DNA of 64,000 nucleotides from Rhododendron vialii. Taxonomy: Eukaryota > Streptophyta > Magnoliopsida > Ericales > Ericaceae. Below are positions 27,201 to 39,475 of this stretch, piece by piece (positions within the stretch are counted from its first letter, which is position 1; each line of letters opens with the position of its first letter). The stretch is from contig NC_080564.1 in assembly GCF_030253575.1 (NCBI RefSeq), positions 4,012,501 through 4,076,500 of the forward strand. The letters run 5' to 3'. A program made the translations under genes and the position numbers. Under the pieces are notes generated by a model. It was not told where the DNA came from and did no database searches. It saw only the letters and a program-made list of their open reading frames with translations.

Positions 27201-28673
27201 TGCTCATAATACATCATTTTTAACACACAAGTAATGTCTCCAAGGGTGCAGGACATTTTACCATAAATTATATGTTGAATCCAACCCAAGGTTCTGAATC
27301 TAACCCAAGGTTTTTCCTATTGGTATAGTATGTACAGGTACTGGTATGATTTCGGATAACGTTTCGGAGTTAATATTTTTACATTAACAATAATAATATC
27401 TGCAAAAACTAACTGTTATTCGGCAATTAATATGCAAATGCAGTATACAGTGAAACACGTGGAGGTAAATACTGTACTTGGAAAGGAAATTTTAACCTTT
27501 ACAAAAGAACAATTATTAAGAGTATTTACCCAAAAAAACAATTATTAAGAGTAAAAACTTGAAAAATCAAAGCTTCAGCGGTCAAATCACATGCCATAAG
27601 GTCCTTTGCCCATTTCTATGCAAAGCTACACATTTTGAGCACTGATGATGTATGGAAGGACATGGTTGTCTAGGAAAGAGCAGAGCAGTTGTCCTTTCCT
27701 CTTTCTTTTTCCTCGTTTGCACTTCGATATGGTATCCGAAACATCCGGAAATTTGCCAGAAAATGATGGTACCAGCGAAATAATCTGGTATTTTCTCTGG
27801 AACGGAACTTGAAAATCTGTGTACCGGCTTTTCTGTCTAATTGTACATACTACCAGCCCAATTCCAAACTCTGATCCAACCCAATTCCTAAGCTCCATTC
27901 GTACTTCTAATAAACTAATGATAGCGCACAAAGGTAGAAAAAATTTGGGTCCTAATAATCAATACAAAGGAATTTCGTAAACATCTATCAATAGTATGAA
28001 GGAATTGAAGTACTTTTTATTCGGTTTGACATAAAGTTACCAGTCAAACAAAAGATATTTGACTTAGAAGCAATAGCAAACTAAGACACATATTTTCCAC
28101 CAAACTACATCAATATCAACACTTGCCATTTCAGAGAAGGATTTCCAAAGTAAAAGTTATCTCCCGCAAGCAATTCTTGGACAATGCGATGCGTCTCAGC
28201 TCCTTTAGGTAGAAACTGCGTAAGATAGGTTCTCTCATTTTCGGATAAATGGGTCTGCCAGACCTGTAATTATTATTGCATAGAAGGTAAGAAGAAAATT
28301 CTCAAAGAAAATATACTCCAAAAAGAAAAGTAATAAAGCATCACCAGGGAATTAGCATTACCTCACAAGAGAGCACCTCTTTTAAATTGTCCAAGTCAAA
28401 AATTTCGTGAGGAACAGAAAGAACATCTGCCAAGATATTGTTGCAAAGAGGAACATGATCAATGAATGGAACCATGTCTTTCTGGGATAAGCCAATTTGA
28501 CCCCGCATGGCAACAACACTCTTCTTCTTGTCATCCCACTTGAGAGAAATATTTGATCTCATGTTTAAATCACCTTGTAGCAATCCCACTTTTTTCTTTT
28601 TTGCTCTGCCCAGCTCCCGGGATGTAGAAATGATGGCACCATTCAATCGTCTCTTCCTCTGATCAGCCGCCAT
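21230..28673 (-). CDS. NFRKB-like nuclear protein with DEUBAD-type domain
   Basis: Eleven coding exons join in frame into 895 residues: 28673-28362, 28263-28127, 26755-26642, 26529-26449, 25817-25644, 24387-24288, 23931-23768, 23683-23557, 23396-23310, 22786-22700 and 22534-21230 (TAA). The N-terminus is MAADQRKRRLNGA. Residues about 93-215 (ILADVLSVPHEIFDLDNL, VWQTHLSENERTYLTQFLP, ELLAGDNFYFGNPSLKWGAS, HPDAVIHH, KKSYYSGLQKYHNGMIGNLL) match plant homologues of nuclear factor related to kappa-B-binding protein such as Arabidopsis At5g13950. In animals NFRKB is an INO80-complex subunit whose DEUBAD domain binds the deubiquitinase UCHL5; a chromatin role is inferred here. A helical E/K-rich segment (about 350-403) and a long polar, low-complexity C-terminus follow, with a short PVKCEPF repeat near 467-480. 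Intron 2 uses a GC donor (28126-28125). Exons 9 and 10 are both 87 bp and look duplicated. Confidence 0.87.
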
Positions 28674-30489
28674 TTGCACGATTTATCAAAAAATTATCCA
28701 CAGCAGAACATGATTGGAATTTCTACCAACATATGTCCTGATTACAACCAATGAATACCTTCATTCCGTCTGCCGCTGAAACCATGTTTGAAGACACCAT
28801 CATCATTAGCTAACCTAAGGTGTGATTAACTAAGAACATCCCCACTTAACCCATGCAGTATGCAAAAAAGGGCATCCAAATAAGAGCAAAAATCAAATAA
28901 CAGAATAGAGTAAATATATAAAGAAAAAAACTTTGCAGTGCATAACATTTCCATATTATCGGCAAAAGATCAAGCAGGGCTCTAAGTTGTAGACCCTAAT
29001 TTTCTACGAGCAAACAAGACATTCCATTATTAGTCACCCAAAATCAAGATCACACTTCTTTAAATGAATTCAAAAGGACTTAGAAGTTAGCAACACTAAC
29101 TTAGCAGTTAGCACTAGTGTGGCTCTTCTTGATTTTTGTTTTCAACAATAAGAAGTTAATAACTGGAGAATGGTGGGTCAGTGGTCAACATAGTACACCA
29201 AATATGCAATAAATCAGCTTTTACAATCTTTTCAATTCATAGTAAAATAAGATTCGCCTGTTCCAAACAACAAACAGCCTCATCTTAAACTATACCTTAC
29301 ATGTAATCAAGGGATTAAAAACATGCATTCAGTTTCAATATCCATTTATGTTCTCTTAATATGCCGTCAATGAGGTCCTGACTCCTGCCACTTCAGCAAG
29401 TGAATAAATGCAAATCACAAAATCTATCAACCCTAGCATGCATTAAAACTAACAGTAAGATAACACTACCAGTGAGTCAAAATATAGTGCTAAAAATGCA
29501 TGAACAAAACATAAGGTGAAAGTGGTAACAATTATTATTCCTGCAAGATAAGAAGAATCAAGACTTTCTGAAGCTGGAACTATGCAAGACTTATAAAGGA
29601 AGCTGGAACTGTGCAAGACTTATAGATCAATGAAGAAATAGAAACCGAAAGGTAAACACTGACAGAAACAGGAATTCACTTTTCAGCTTTGGGCTGGTCA
29701 CTCATGTTTGTTAGAAGGTATAATCACTCCCACCCAAAATGCAACTATATGCAAGAAGCAATTGTATACCGCGTCTGTAACAAAACACCAAAAGTTAAGC
29801 TCTAAACAGCAACAATATGTATGGTTACAATCAAGAGATATATCACTTAACCCTCAATTCTGCTGCATCAAATTGTCTATTCAAAGTTTCCACATTGAAT
29901 TCATAGTACACTATCCATCAAAGAACCAACTATAACAACAACAACCCTTACTACAAGGCTGGAAAATTGAGGAGTAAAAACATCTTCTAGTCATTCATTA
30001 TAAAAAGGTACAGCAAAGACGTCACAGAACAAATTGAGGGAAATTACTTGAAAGGCATGAAAAGGAAGAAAGATAATACCAAAAATACAAGAATTTGCAT
30101 ATTAAAAAACACCAACACAAAATACAAAGAAAAAAACATCCAATTTTTTTTCCCCGTTTCTGTCATGAAATCAATTCTGGCTCAACGAATTCCACCACTT
30201 AACAAAGCCAAGAATAAACCCTCGAGAAGAAATCAAGTAAAGAAATAAAACATAAATTGAGATTGCAAAACATTTACAAACGCATTACCCCAAAATCCAA
30301 AACAGTAACCTCCAACTTCATTGCATCGAAGTTTTTTTTATCGGCTTCATTGCATCAAAGATTGCAAACAAAAATAAACATTCACGCGAAGAGGGGAGAA
30401 AAAAATAGAACAAACAAACAATAAAGGTTCCATCTTTTGAGTCAAAGCCCTAGAAATCGAAGCACAGTTGAGAAACAAGGACAAATACC
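28674..30489 (-). other. Probable 5' leader introns of the NFRKB-like gene
   Basis: Upstream of the ATG the minus strand shows a leader-exon end GAGGCAG|GTATTTGT at 30489 and a small leader exon at about 28814-28759 (acceptor CACCTTAG, donor AATGAAG|GTATTC). The small exon contains upstream ATGs. The path from it to the coding exon is uncertain. Transcription probably starts in the GA-rich sequence near 30600-30780. Confidence 0.4.
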
Positions 30490-30883
30490 TGCCTCATACC
30501 CAGCGCTCGATTACGCAATAGCTCCGACCCTGGGCGCGTTGCATACTTAATCCGAACAACGATTTCGAGTAAAATCGGCAGTTAAAAACCCTGCATAAAT
30601 TGAAGATATACGAGAGAGAGATAGAGAGAGGGGGTACGCCACCGGTTTTGAAACGAGGAGAGAGAAACTAGGATAGGTTTCGTGTTATCCGAATCAGTTT
30701 GGAGAGAGAGAGAAGAGAGAGAGGCGCAACGATGGATAGAGTAGAGAAGAGACACAGGGAAATCAGACGACGAGTGTGGTTTGTGGGGGAAACCGTTATT
30801 TTGCACTCCTTTACTTCATTGAATCAATTTCCCCTGAATATTCGCGCGCACAGCGCGCTTTGGGGCTCGGCTTGGCTCCGGCC

Positions 30884-30923
30884 CTACACTATATCATATA
30901 GTGTAGATATAGTCTATATCTAC
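30884..30923. repeat. Two overlapping perfect palindromes
   Basis: CTACACTATAT-C-ATATAGTGTAG (30884-30906) overlaps GTAGATATAG-T-CTATATCTAC (30903-30923), each with a one-base centre. They lie about 100-200 bp upstream of the likely start of the NFRKB-like transcript. They could be a protein-binding dyad or a transposon footprint. Confidence 0.75.
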
Positions 30924-32180
30924 CTACCGGAAAAAAATTCAATGCTGAGTGGGTACCACGTCGTGTCCGTTCTACGCATTAGAACCGTCCATTATATTTT
31001 TTGACTGCTCGAATTTAGAGAAAGAAAAATGAGAGAAAGTGTTAGGGTGAGAGAAAAGAGAGAGTTTCAATCCAAGTCGTCAAAATTTGCATTAGACGGC
31101 CCGAATGTGCTGAACAGGTATCACGTGAGATATACCATGAAAGGATTCTTCATGAAAATACCCAGTAACTTGTCAAAGAAATTCACAAATACAATTTTAA
31201 AACGCAATTTCGGTGCATGTGCGCTTATGTGTATCAAGCGACTCCGAACTCAATTGTATCCAGAATTGTGTTGCTACTTGGTAGCTTTGTTCATAACTTG
31301 TTCTCCTTCTCTCTTTTTTTCCGTGGTGCTATGCCCGCTGCTTTGGTTCATCGCTCAATATCTCACCGTCTATTTCAACAATCAATAGTCTAGACTTTAA
31401 CTCTTTCCTTGAAGGATTTTTTAAAATTCGAAACCATCTGAAACACTTTTGAACGATGAGATTGAAAGCGGTAGGAGAGCGGTGAATTCTGAACGGTGGG
31501 CACTTTCTAGTTTTTTTCCCAAATGAGGAGAATAGTTGATTAGATAACGACTAATAACCGATCCCTACTGTTTCAACAACTTGAATATACAATCTCGTAC
31601 CACGAAATAGGGTTATTGGATCAACCGTTGTGATCAATAATTAAGACCTGTATTATTAACTTGACAATTATCAATTGATAATCGATTGAGTTAAAAAATA
31701 CTACTCTACATATTTGTACGGTTGGCGATTTAAATACTTGTTTTTGTTTTTGAGATGAGGCGTTGTAACCCATTTACTACCTCACACGGATAGCAAGAGA
31801 AAGGGAGAAAGTATTGTGCGTTTTACGGAACAATAATGATACACATATAACAATTCAAACATGATACCAAACACGACCTCTCACATACATATAGAGTCCA
31901 TATGTAAGTGAAAGATTATATTTGGTAATATATTTGAATTATTGTGTGGGTAACATTTTTGTTTACAGAATTACGGTAATTTCCCGATGATCAATCTCAA
32001 AGTCTATTATTAGGATGCCAATTAAAATCATAGCAAAAGTCGGATATGAAAACCTCATACTATGATAGAAAACACAAAATATCACCTTATTTAGCACATG
32101 GAAGCTGAGACCTAAAGAAAATAGTAGTTCCCTAAATCGAAAATAAGATTGTGTTTACCATATAGTTAGGTTGAGTTCTC

Positions 32181-32520
32181 TTGAGCTTAACTTAAATTTG
32201 GGAGTTTTATCTTTATTTGAAATTTTTTTCGTATTTGTTAGTTTTGCACCAAAATTTTGTGAATTATTGATTCATCTCGACAAGATGAATTGGAAAATTA
32301 AAATCATATTACTTTTACCCAAGTATTTTGATAAATAATAACTTTTTTGCTAAAAGTGTTTATTTTTCAAAATACTTAGGTAAAAATAAAAAAAATACTT
32401 TTTCAATTCATTTCGTCAAGACGAATTAATAATTCACAAAAATTTGACGCAAAATTTAACAAATGCAAAAAAAAATTCAAATAAAGACAATTTCTAAATT
32501 TAAGTTAAATTTAGGTTAAT
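32181..32520. mobile_element. Foldback MITE
   Basis: Two arms of about 165 bp are imperfectly complementary around a centre near 32350. Examples are 'tttgtgaattattgattc' left against 'gaattaataattcacaaa' right, and 'cccaagtattttg' against 'caaaatacttaggt'. A half-copy of this family occurs at about 12750-12840. Confidence 0.65.
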
Positions 32521-33390
32521 TTCATGACATCTCAGCCTTAAGCGACCTAAGTTTTGGGTGATTGAGAGATGTTTGAATGTTAGTAACATGTTTGAATGTT
32601 GCTGACTTTCTTGTCCCAAAATAAATGTTTGGTGTATTATTTCATAGTCAATTTAATAAACAATACACCTTTCCCAGTCCTTCTTCCTTTTAGATGGGCC
32701 CATTTCTTAGTATTGTGTTTTCCCTTGTTGACTAGATCAAAGTAATTATTGCAGGTCTTACCTTTTTATTTTTGTACCTTTCCATTCCTGGAGTAATACA
32801 CCACGTGTGTCAGTGCCTCAAATTCTCTTCTACCACATGGTATATTTGTGTTGGCTTCACATATTTTACGGTGAAAACCACGCAAATATGTGATGGAGAA
32901 AGAGTTCGAGGCAGCACGTGACGGTATTCTAAAGACATTAGATAATTTTCCTCAATAATTTCTCATTCTAAACGATTTTTATTCGGTGGATGGGTATATT
33001 TGTGGAATTTGATTTTTCATTAGGGTTAAGTTTAGGTAGAGTCTTGTGTGTTTGAATCGTCAAATGTACAAAAACCTCTACAAACAATGAATAATTCACG
33101 TGCATCGAATTCAAGACATATCTATGCATGAATTACACACAAATTTATGTACCTAGCATTGATCTTAAGTTTTTAATTGATTCCAACACTTCCCCACGCT
33201 TACCCACTGTGGGGCGCCAACACAAAACTCCTTGCTTCCAATTTGTGTGTGTAAATGTTTTGCGTTGGCTCGCTATTCAAGTCAACGTGTCTAAATATTT
33301 GGAAGTTTAGTATAGTACCTAGCTTTAGGGACAAACACATAATGGGGCACGTGACATCACGTGCGCCACTCGAAAGAAAACACTTTCAAA

Positions 33391-33575
33391 CGACTATGAT
33401 TACAACAACTATCCTTATAGTCCAAACTATACTGCGGAGAAGCCGGATCATTTAGCATAAATCATTCTAAATCTAAGGCATAAGCGAGTGCGATTATAAT
33501 AACTACCCTTGCAGTCCAAAATCATATTGCCAAGAAGCCGAATCCTTTAGCATAAATCATAAATCTAATAACCAT
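33391..33575. repeat. Diverged direct repeat, period about 98 bp
   Basis: Two units share 'cgactatgattacaacaact', 'tagtccaaa', 'gaagccggatc' and 'tttagcataaatcat' with scattered differences. They lie just upstream of CCB4. Confidence 0.7.
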
Positions 33576-33670
33576 ATCTATAACGAAAGGATTCAGTGAT
33601 AAGATAAGACACTGCCAGGACAACCAAAAATGAAGGCCTCACGTCCTGGCACTGTGTCGCGTCTTCCCAA

Positions 33671-35331
33671 ATGGATGCCAAACTACTGCTACCACAAGCA
33701 CATCTCCTCTCCCATTACTCCTCCGATTCCAAACCCAGATCAGGATTCCTCCGCCGACGACCTCCATGGCCGGGCATACGGCCTCCGAACTGCCTAAAAC
33801 CAAGACCCAATTACAACAAGAGGCTCCTCGTTGGTCGCCTCGCAGTATCCTCCTCTCTCATCGAACCTCTACTTTCATCGTCATTTTCTTCGGCTGATCA
33901 CCACGCCTCCTCCTCCTCTCTCTTTCTGCTGGCGGCAGACGCCGCCGGCTATTCTGCGGCCAGTTATTACACTTCCCTGGGCCTATTCGTCATCTCTGTT
34001 CCTGGACTGTGGTCTCTCATCAAGCGCTCTGTTAAATCCAAGGTCCCAATGTTGCTGCTTTGTGTTTTGTTTTTTACTTGCCTGTTATGATTTGTGATTA
34101 ATCTTGATTTTAGCCTCTCTCTCTTGTTTTGGGTTACTGGGTTTTGTTCTGTCTCCTAACTGGAAATTTATGATGGCCTTATCGGTAGAGCCGATAAACG
34201 AGTTGAACGGGCATGCTGGTAGGGCTGACAAACGAGTTGAACGAGGCGGAGTAGTTGTTTAGGTTTGGTTTGAATATTTGACTAGCTTAAAAGTTATGTT
34301 CAAGCTTGGTTTGTTTATCAAACGAGCCAGACTCGAAACAAAGTCAACAAAGCTGATCACGAGTCGCTTTTTAGTAGCTACCGGACGAGCAACTTACCCA
34401 AGATTGGTTTAAAAGCTTAATAAGATTAAAAAAATGTTCAGGCTTGGTTGGCTTATGTTGTAAGCCGCTACCGAACTAGCAACTTATCCAAGATTGGTTT
34501 AAAAGCTTAATAAGAAACCATGTCTGGGAAAACGGCATTTTATAGAGATACATGGATCAAATTATTTGTTCTAGGTATTGTTGCTTCTCTTCTTTATATA
34601 CTTTTGGGTGACATTTTATTTGATTTCAGATAGTGCAGAAAACATATATAGGAGAAGGAGAAGAGAAGAAGGCACCTAACCGTGTTGCCGGAGAAATACT
34701 TTCATTCTTCACCCGCAACAATTTCGTGGTGCTAGATAGAGGAGAAGCCATAACGTGAGTAAAACCCTGCCATTAACTATGTTTCCTTCAAAGGCTTCAA
34801 TAAATCTGTCAATGAATTCCCCATCAGTGTTTAAAATCCCTCTATCCATCTTATTAATGTGGACTTTCTGTTATACGGATGAAGGTTTGAGGGCACGATG
34901 GTTCCAAGCAGAGGCCAAGCGGCATTGCTCACATTCTGCACATGCATAAGCCTAGCAAGTGTTGCTCTTGTTCTTACCATAACTGTCCCAGATGTAGGCA
35001 ACAACTGGTTCTGGCTCACCATCTTAAGTCCACTGGCGTAAGTACTAAATTCTCGGGTGTGCTTCTCTTCGTTTGTGTCGATCCATTTTGATACCGGATG
35101 ACTAATAGCTGAAGCACTAACGTTTTTTGGAATGTAAACAGGGGACTCTATTACTGGAAACGAGCATCGAGAAAGGAGCAGATCAAGGTTAAAATGGTAG
35201 TGGCGGAGGATGGAACCCTATCAGAGATCATCGTTCAAGGAGATGACCAACAAGTAGAACAAATGAGAAAGGACCTGCAGCTGAGTGAGAAAGGCATGGT
35301 GTATGTGAAAGGCCTCTTTGAGAGATCGTAA
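33671..35331 (+). CDS. CCB4: Cofactor assembly of complex C subunit B protein CCB4, chloroplast
   Basis: Four exons (33671-34042, 34630-34754, 34885-35037, 35142-35331) join in frame into 279 residues ending KGLFERS. The N-terminal 60 or so residues are rich in S, R and P and poor in acids, as in a chloroplast transit peptide. A first membrane segment (about 97-117, YYTSLGLFVISVPGLWSLIK) leads to KRSVKSK, then ILSFFTRNNFVVLDRGE, FEGTMVPSRGQAALL, and a second hydrophobic block (about 180-217, ending WFWLTILSPLAGLYYWKR), then a soluble tail with SEIIVQGDD and LSEKGMVYVKGLF. This is the layout of CCB4, which with CCB1-CCB3 is needed for covalent attachment of heme ci to cytochrome b6 of the b6f complex at the thylakoid. 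All introns are GT-AG. It converges on the Rieske gene. Confidence 0.92.
34188..34520. repeat. Decayed repeat with internal duplications in CCB4 intron 1
   Basis: 'acaaacgagttgaacg' occurs twice at 34194-34245, and a block 'caacttacccaagattggtt' plus 'taaaagcttaataag' occurs twice at about 34385-34515. It is probably a decayed transposon; the family is not identified. Confidence 0.5.
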
Positions 35332-36035
35332 ACACTGATCACAACAGCCCAGGTCAAGTCATTCAACTATAACTGTACTCCTCTCTTTTGCAAGCAGGCA
35401 TCATCTTTGGGTTGGAGGTTTGCGTTTTCGTTGCGATTCGTGAATTTGTAAATGGAGATGAGACACATTGACAAGGATTTCTACCATACCTTAGAATTTT
35501 TCCAAGGGATTATGATATGTATTCCTTGTATCTACACCGAACAAATCATCCATTTTGCATAAGTAAATCATGGGTGTTAAAACACCTTGGAAGCACAACA
35601 AACTAGTTTTTCTTGTTCATGTCATATTTCTCTTCCTGTTTATTGAACTCTTCTGAAAGCTAGGTCACAAGTAATGAAATTTGTCAAAACAGCCATAGGT
35701 TATCGATATGCAACACAGAAAGCTGGCAGAATTGTGTACATATGCAACATAATTGTGATAAACCAATATAAAAAAGCCAGGCATTGGATTGGACCCAACA
35801 ACTTAATCATTATTTTCAAAGTTTTACCAGCTTCTTTAGCACACACAGATACTACTATCTTCAGAGCTATGTCCAAGATAGTACATGAAAATTGCCAAAC
35901 ATGCTCAAAAGGAAAGAGGGTGAAAAAGGAAAAATAAAAAATAAAAAAATCAGCAAATCCTGGACTACTACAAAACAAATACATGATTACAAGATCCTGA
36001 AAAACAAGTTTGTCACCTGGAAAAGAGCCCCATCG
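35332..36035. other. Convergent 3' flanks of CCB4 and the Rieske gene
   Basis: About 700 bp separates the two stop codons and must hold both 3' UTRs. No other feature is seen. Confidence 0.5.
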
Positions 36036-37385
36036 TCATCGCGCACCAATGAGCACCTTGTTCTCATCCAAGAAAGTGTACACGGGTACCTCTAGATTTT
36101 TAGGTGCAGGACCCTTACGAACCCTGCCAGACGTGTCATAATGAGAACCATGGCACGGGCAGAACCACCCTCCTCGAAATTCACCAGCATTTGGCAAGGG
36201 GATGCAACCCAGATGGGTGCAGACACCGACAACAACAAGCCATTCTGGTTTAATAACTCTCTCAGAGTCGTCCTGTGGATCCCGAAGAGACCGCAAATCA
36301 ACACTTTTTGCCAGCTGGATATCCTCCTCCCTTCGGTGCTTGATATGAACAGGCTTTCCACGCCACTTGACAGCTACGGTGGCGCCAGGCTCAATGCTGG
36401 AGATATCAACCTCGAGGGAGGACAGTGCTAGAACATCCTTACTTGGTGCCATGCTTAGAACAAACTTGATGATAAGTAGACGAATCAGCGACGCATACAC
36501 AAACCTCCCACATGTTAACACGAAGTAGGCGAACGCCCGCTTGCTTGGTTCACCTGGAGGGTAACGCTCATGGTTATACTCATCGTACTCTATCCTCGGT
36601 GTCGGGTTCTTAACAGCTGCGACAGTTGGAGGAATTTCTGTAATGATACTGCTTTCCTTGGTTGGGGTAAGCGACTGAGAAGCAAAACCTGTAACAGTTT
36701 TCACCAATTACACTCAAACATGCATATCCCGTCATTCCATACCAGAAAGAGTACCCTAAAGAAAGGATGCAGAGGAAATATAGGTTTGTAAACTTGCAGG
36801 AGAGATTGAATTCAAAACAATGCCGATAGTCACCGCTTCTAAGTACTTTGAAGTTTGAGCAAAACTCAAATTGCTCGTAACGCTTATCCCCGTCACCTGA
36901 AAACCATTGTTGCAGATCGGCCGTTGCTTAGTTGTTTTCAAAATCTAGCTTTCGGTCAGTAAAAATGAATTCACACCGTATTTGGTGAAAATGTCGCTCT
37001 CTTGAAATACATCAACCATTTCGCAATTTTTCAGCGCCGGAAGGTACAATGAATGGTCTTGTCTTTAATTCAAGAGCTTATTATCTCTAGTCGACCTTTC
37101 GATAGGATTTGAACCCAGATGAAATTTAGTTTGAATCATCTTGAGAAGATTAGCATGGAGCCTGAGAACGGATTACACGCACAAATCGAGAAAGGTTATA
37201 ATGCTTGTCGATAGGCATGTATACTCACTCAATCTACTTGCAACTAAAAACAATTGTAAATATATGACTACAACTATACAACCAAGAAAAGTGTTTTTCC
37301 CGGACGTATCAACTGAGAAGGTTAGCTGAATTGAAAGTGCATGCATGCAGCAGCATCTCAACCAAATTGCTGTGAGGTGAAATGG

Positions 37386-37430
<45 letters not shown>

Positions 37431-37796
37431 AGAAGAAGCGAAAGAACGTCTCCCCTAAGCCAACAGTATGCAAAAGCCTAAGCATGCTCTGTTACAAAGC
37501 TCCAACCACAACCAATATACTAAGGCAACATGGATACATAGCAGCAGAAAAAGTTCTAAATTTTCTTTTCCTTTCCTTAGTACTAACTAGTTACCGTAAA
37601 ACATGACCTAACCTCTGCGTAGAACATCAAACGGCGAAGTGGATGGAAGTGAGTAAGAGAGTAAGGTGTCACCGCTGGTCACTGGATTTTTGGAGATGGC
37701 GGCAGAAGAGGCGGCGGTTCTCAGCCTCCAAGATAAGGAAGGTGGTGATGAGGAGAGAGAAGAGAGCCTCCTAGCTACTGCAATTCTCAACATCAT
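36036..37796 (-). CDS. Cytochrome b-c1 complex Rieske iron-sulfur subunit, mitochondrial
   Basis: Two exons, 37796-37613 and 36688-36036 (TGA), join in frame into 278 residues. The first about 60 residues ([20 protein letters not shown]...) are R/S-rich and free of acids near the start, as in a mitochondrial presequence. A hydrophobic anchor lies at about 113-140 ([20 protein letters not shown]). The 2Fe-2S cluster motifs are intact: CTHLGC (218-223) and CPCHGSHYD (238-246), with cluster ligands C218, H220, C238 and H241 and the C223-C240 disulfide. The subunit carries electrons from ubiquinol to cytochrome c1 in complex III of the inner membrane. An ATG two bases... one codon downstream (37793) could also start. 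The 924-bp intron contains a (GA)n tract at 37390-37428. Confidence 0.96.
37390..37428. repeat. (GA)n microsatellite in the Rieske intron
   Basis: About 19 GA units followed by GAA-rich sequence. Confidence 0.85.
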
Positions 37797-39475
37797 TCTA
37801 TTCTCAAATTGTTAAAACTCTTGGGTTCTGGGTTCAGTTTGCTGAAGAAAAAGGGAAGAAAGGGTCATCACCGTCACCCAGAACCTTTGTCTCACTAGAA
37901 ACATTAGTTCAGGAATGTGCTGGAGAGAGAATCAATTTGTCTTTTCCTTGTAACTCAAGCATGAGAATCAAATTGTCTTTTCCTTTTGTTACCGGAAAAT
38001 AATAACTGTCTTACCCTCCCTTTATTCAACTTCTTGTTTTTCAGGTTATTCTTGTGTATTACAAAATTATGGATGCTCTCAATTTAGAAATAAATAAGTA
38101 AAATAATGAGCGCAAAATTGAATCCGGTCTCTGGTCCTGTCTTCTCTAGTGTCTTTCGATTTTAGTAATTTGGAAGCATGATTTCACAACATAACATCTT
38201 TTAAGTTCCTCAATTTTTTCAGGTACAAGGGTGATTTTAGTGGTAGAACTTTTGTAGAGCAGCCGCCTTGTTTTTTGTTTCTTTAGGTGCTTCGAAGTAG
38301 CTGCTTTGTGCATGTATTACTAAATTTTACATTTACCTCTGGTCCAGCTCAAGATTTAAAAAAATACTACAAAAAACTAATTGTGAAAATAATAGTAGTG
38401 TTATTCAAAATAAATTGTTAAGGTTTACATGTACCTCCAAGAGATTTCATAATTCATATTTGTACGTGCACCCTTTTATGTAGTGACTATTGAGCACTAT
38501 TGGAGCATTGCTACATGTATATGGTGCTCTAGACTCTTCTCTACTGCATATTGATGTAAGAGCCACACTTGGCGCTTGGCGGTGCTCCAAGATATTTCAA
38601 AGTGTGGTTCCCACACAAATGATGGTACAAGGGCCTTAAAACAAAAAGCAGCGGAGTTCCAGCAGCACATTAAGCTGATTTTATTATGGATGTTAACGAA
38701 AAGCCAAAAGCGTCGTTCCAAAAATCCCACCTCGACCTTACCTGTATTTTCTTGTTAGAAAGCTATATGCATAGACCTTTCAAATACAACTACGACTATG
38801 ACTACAGCCATGTTTCCTCGGCAACTTTTTCAAGGCAGGGACGAATCTAGTGTTGCAACTTTGTAGATGAAAACCGGCATAACATTTAGTAGCAGTATGG
38901 GCATCACTGAAAACATAGTTATCTGTTGTTTCAAAAGATCACAAGATCACAAGTACCGGAAACGAGAAAACTTGACTACGGAAATACTTCTCCGGGCAAT
39001 AGATTCCTGAACTACAGTCAACCAATCCCACAGACCTATGCTCCAAAATTGAACAGAGATGTCAGCAGTCCCTAAGAAGATCCCATGAATTTTCAACCAA
39101 GTTAGTGCACCTTCAAGAAACCGTAAGGAAAGAATGGAAAGTCAAGTAAACCATTCCAGTTTTATCAATCGTTTGGAATTAGCCACCTGCAGTTAGAAAC
39201 AGCGAGAGGGTGCTCTCCTTGTTCGCCAACCGGCAGTAACACCACACCCTCCAATAAGAAATAATGCTCAAATAAAGGGGCTCAAAGTTTCTCACCTGCT
39301 GGCAGTCTCTTTCTTTCACTATGCAATTGAGTCTACCAAGTCGTAACTAGAAAAAAACTGATTTCGATCAGAAGCCATCAAAATTGGTAATAAAACACTG
39401 AATAAGTCGGCGGAAAGTGAAAAAACAATATACATACTAATCTAGCATCTTCGGTCCACTCGAAGCATTTGCGCA
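37797..39475. other. Intergenic between the Rieske and DCD genes
   Basis: This holds the Rieske promoter on the right of that gene and the 3' flank of the DCD gene. No gene or clear repeat is recognised. Confidence 0.45.

Larger units (their letters stand above)
30490..33670. other. Intergenic and promoter region between the NFRKB-like gene and CCB4
   Basis: The divergent genes share this interval. It holds the CT/GA-rich leader (about 30600-30725), a palindrome pair (30884-30923), a foldback (32181-32520) and a direct repeat (33391-33575). An open frame at 31029-31388 (119 codons) has no recognisable similarity and no support. Confidence 0.5.

Noticed and set aside
31029-31388. 119-codon open frame, plus strand
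   Set aside because: No recognisable domain, no conserved neighbours, and it lies in promoter and leader DNA between two divergent genes.
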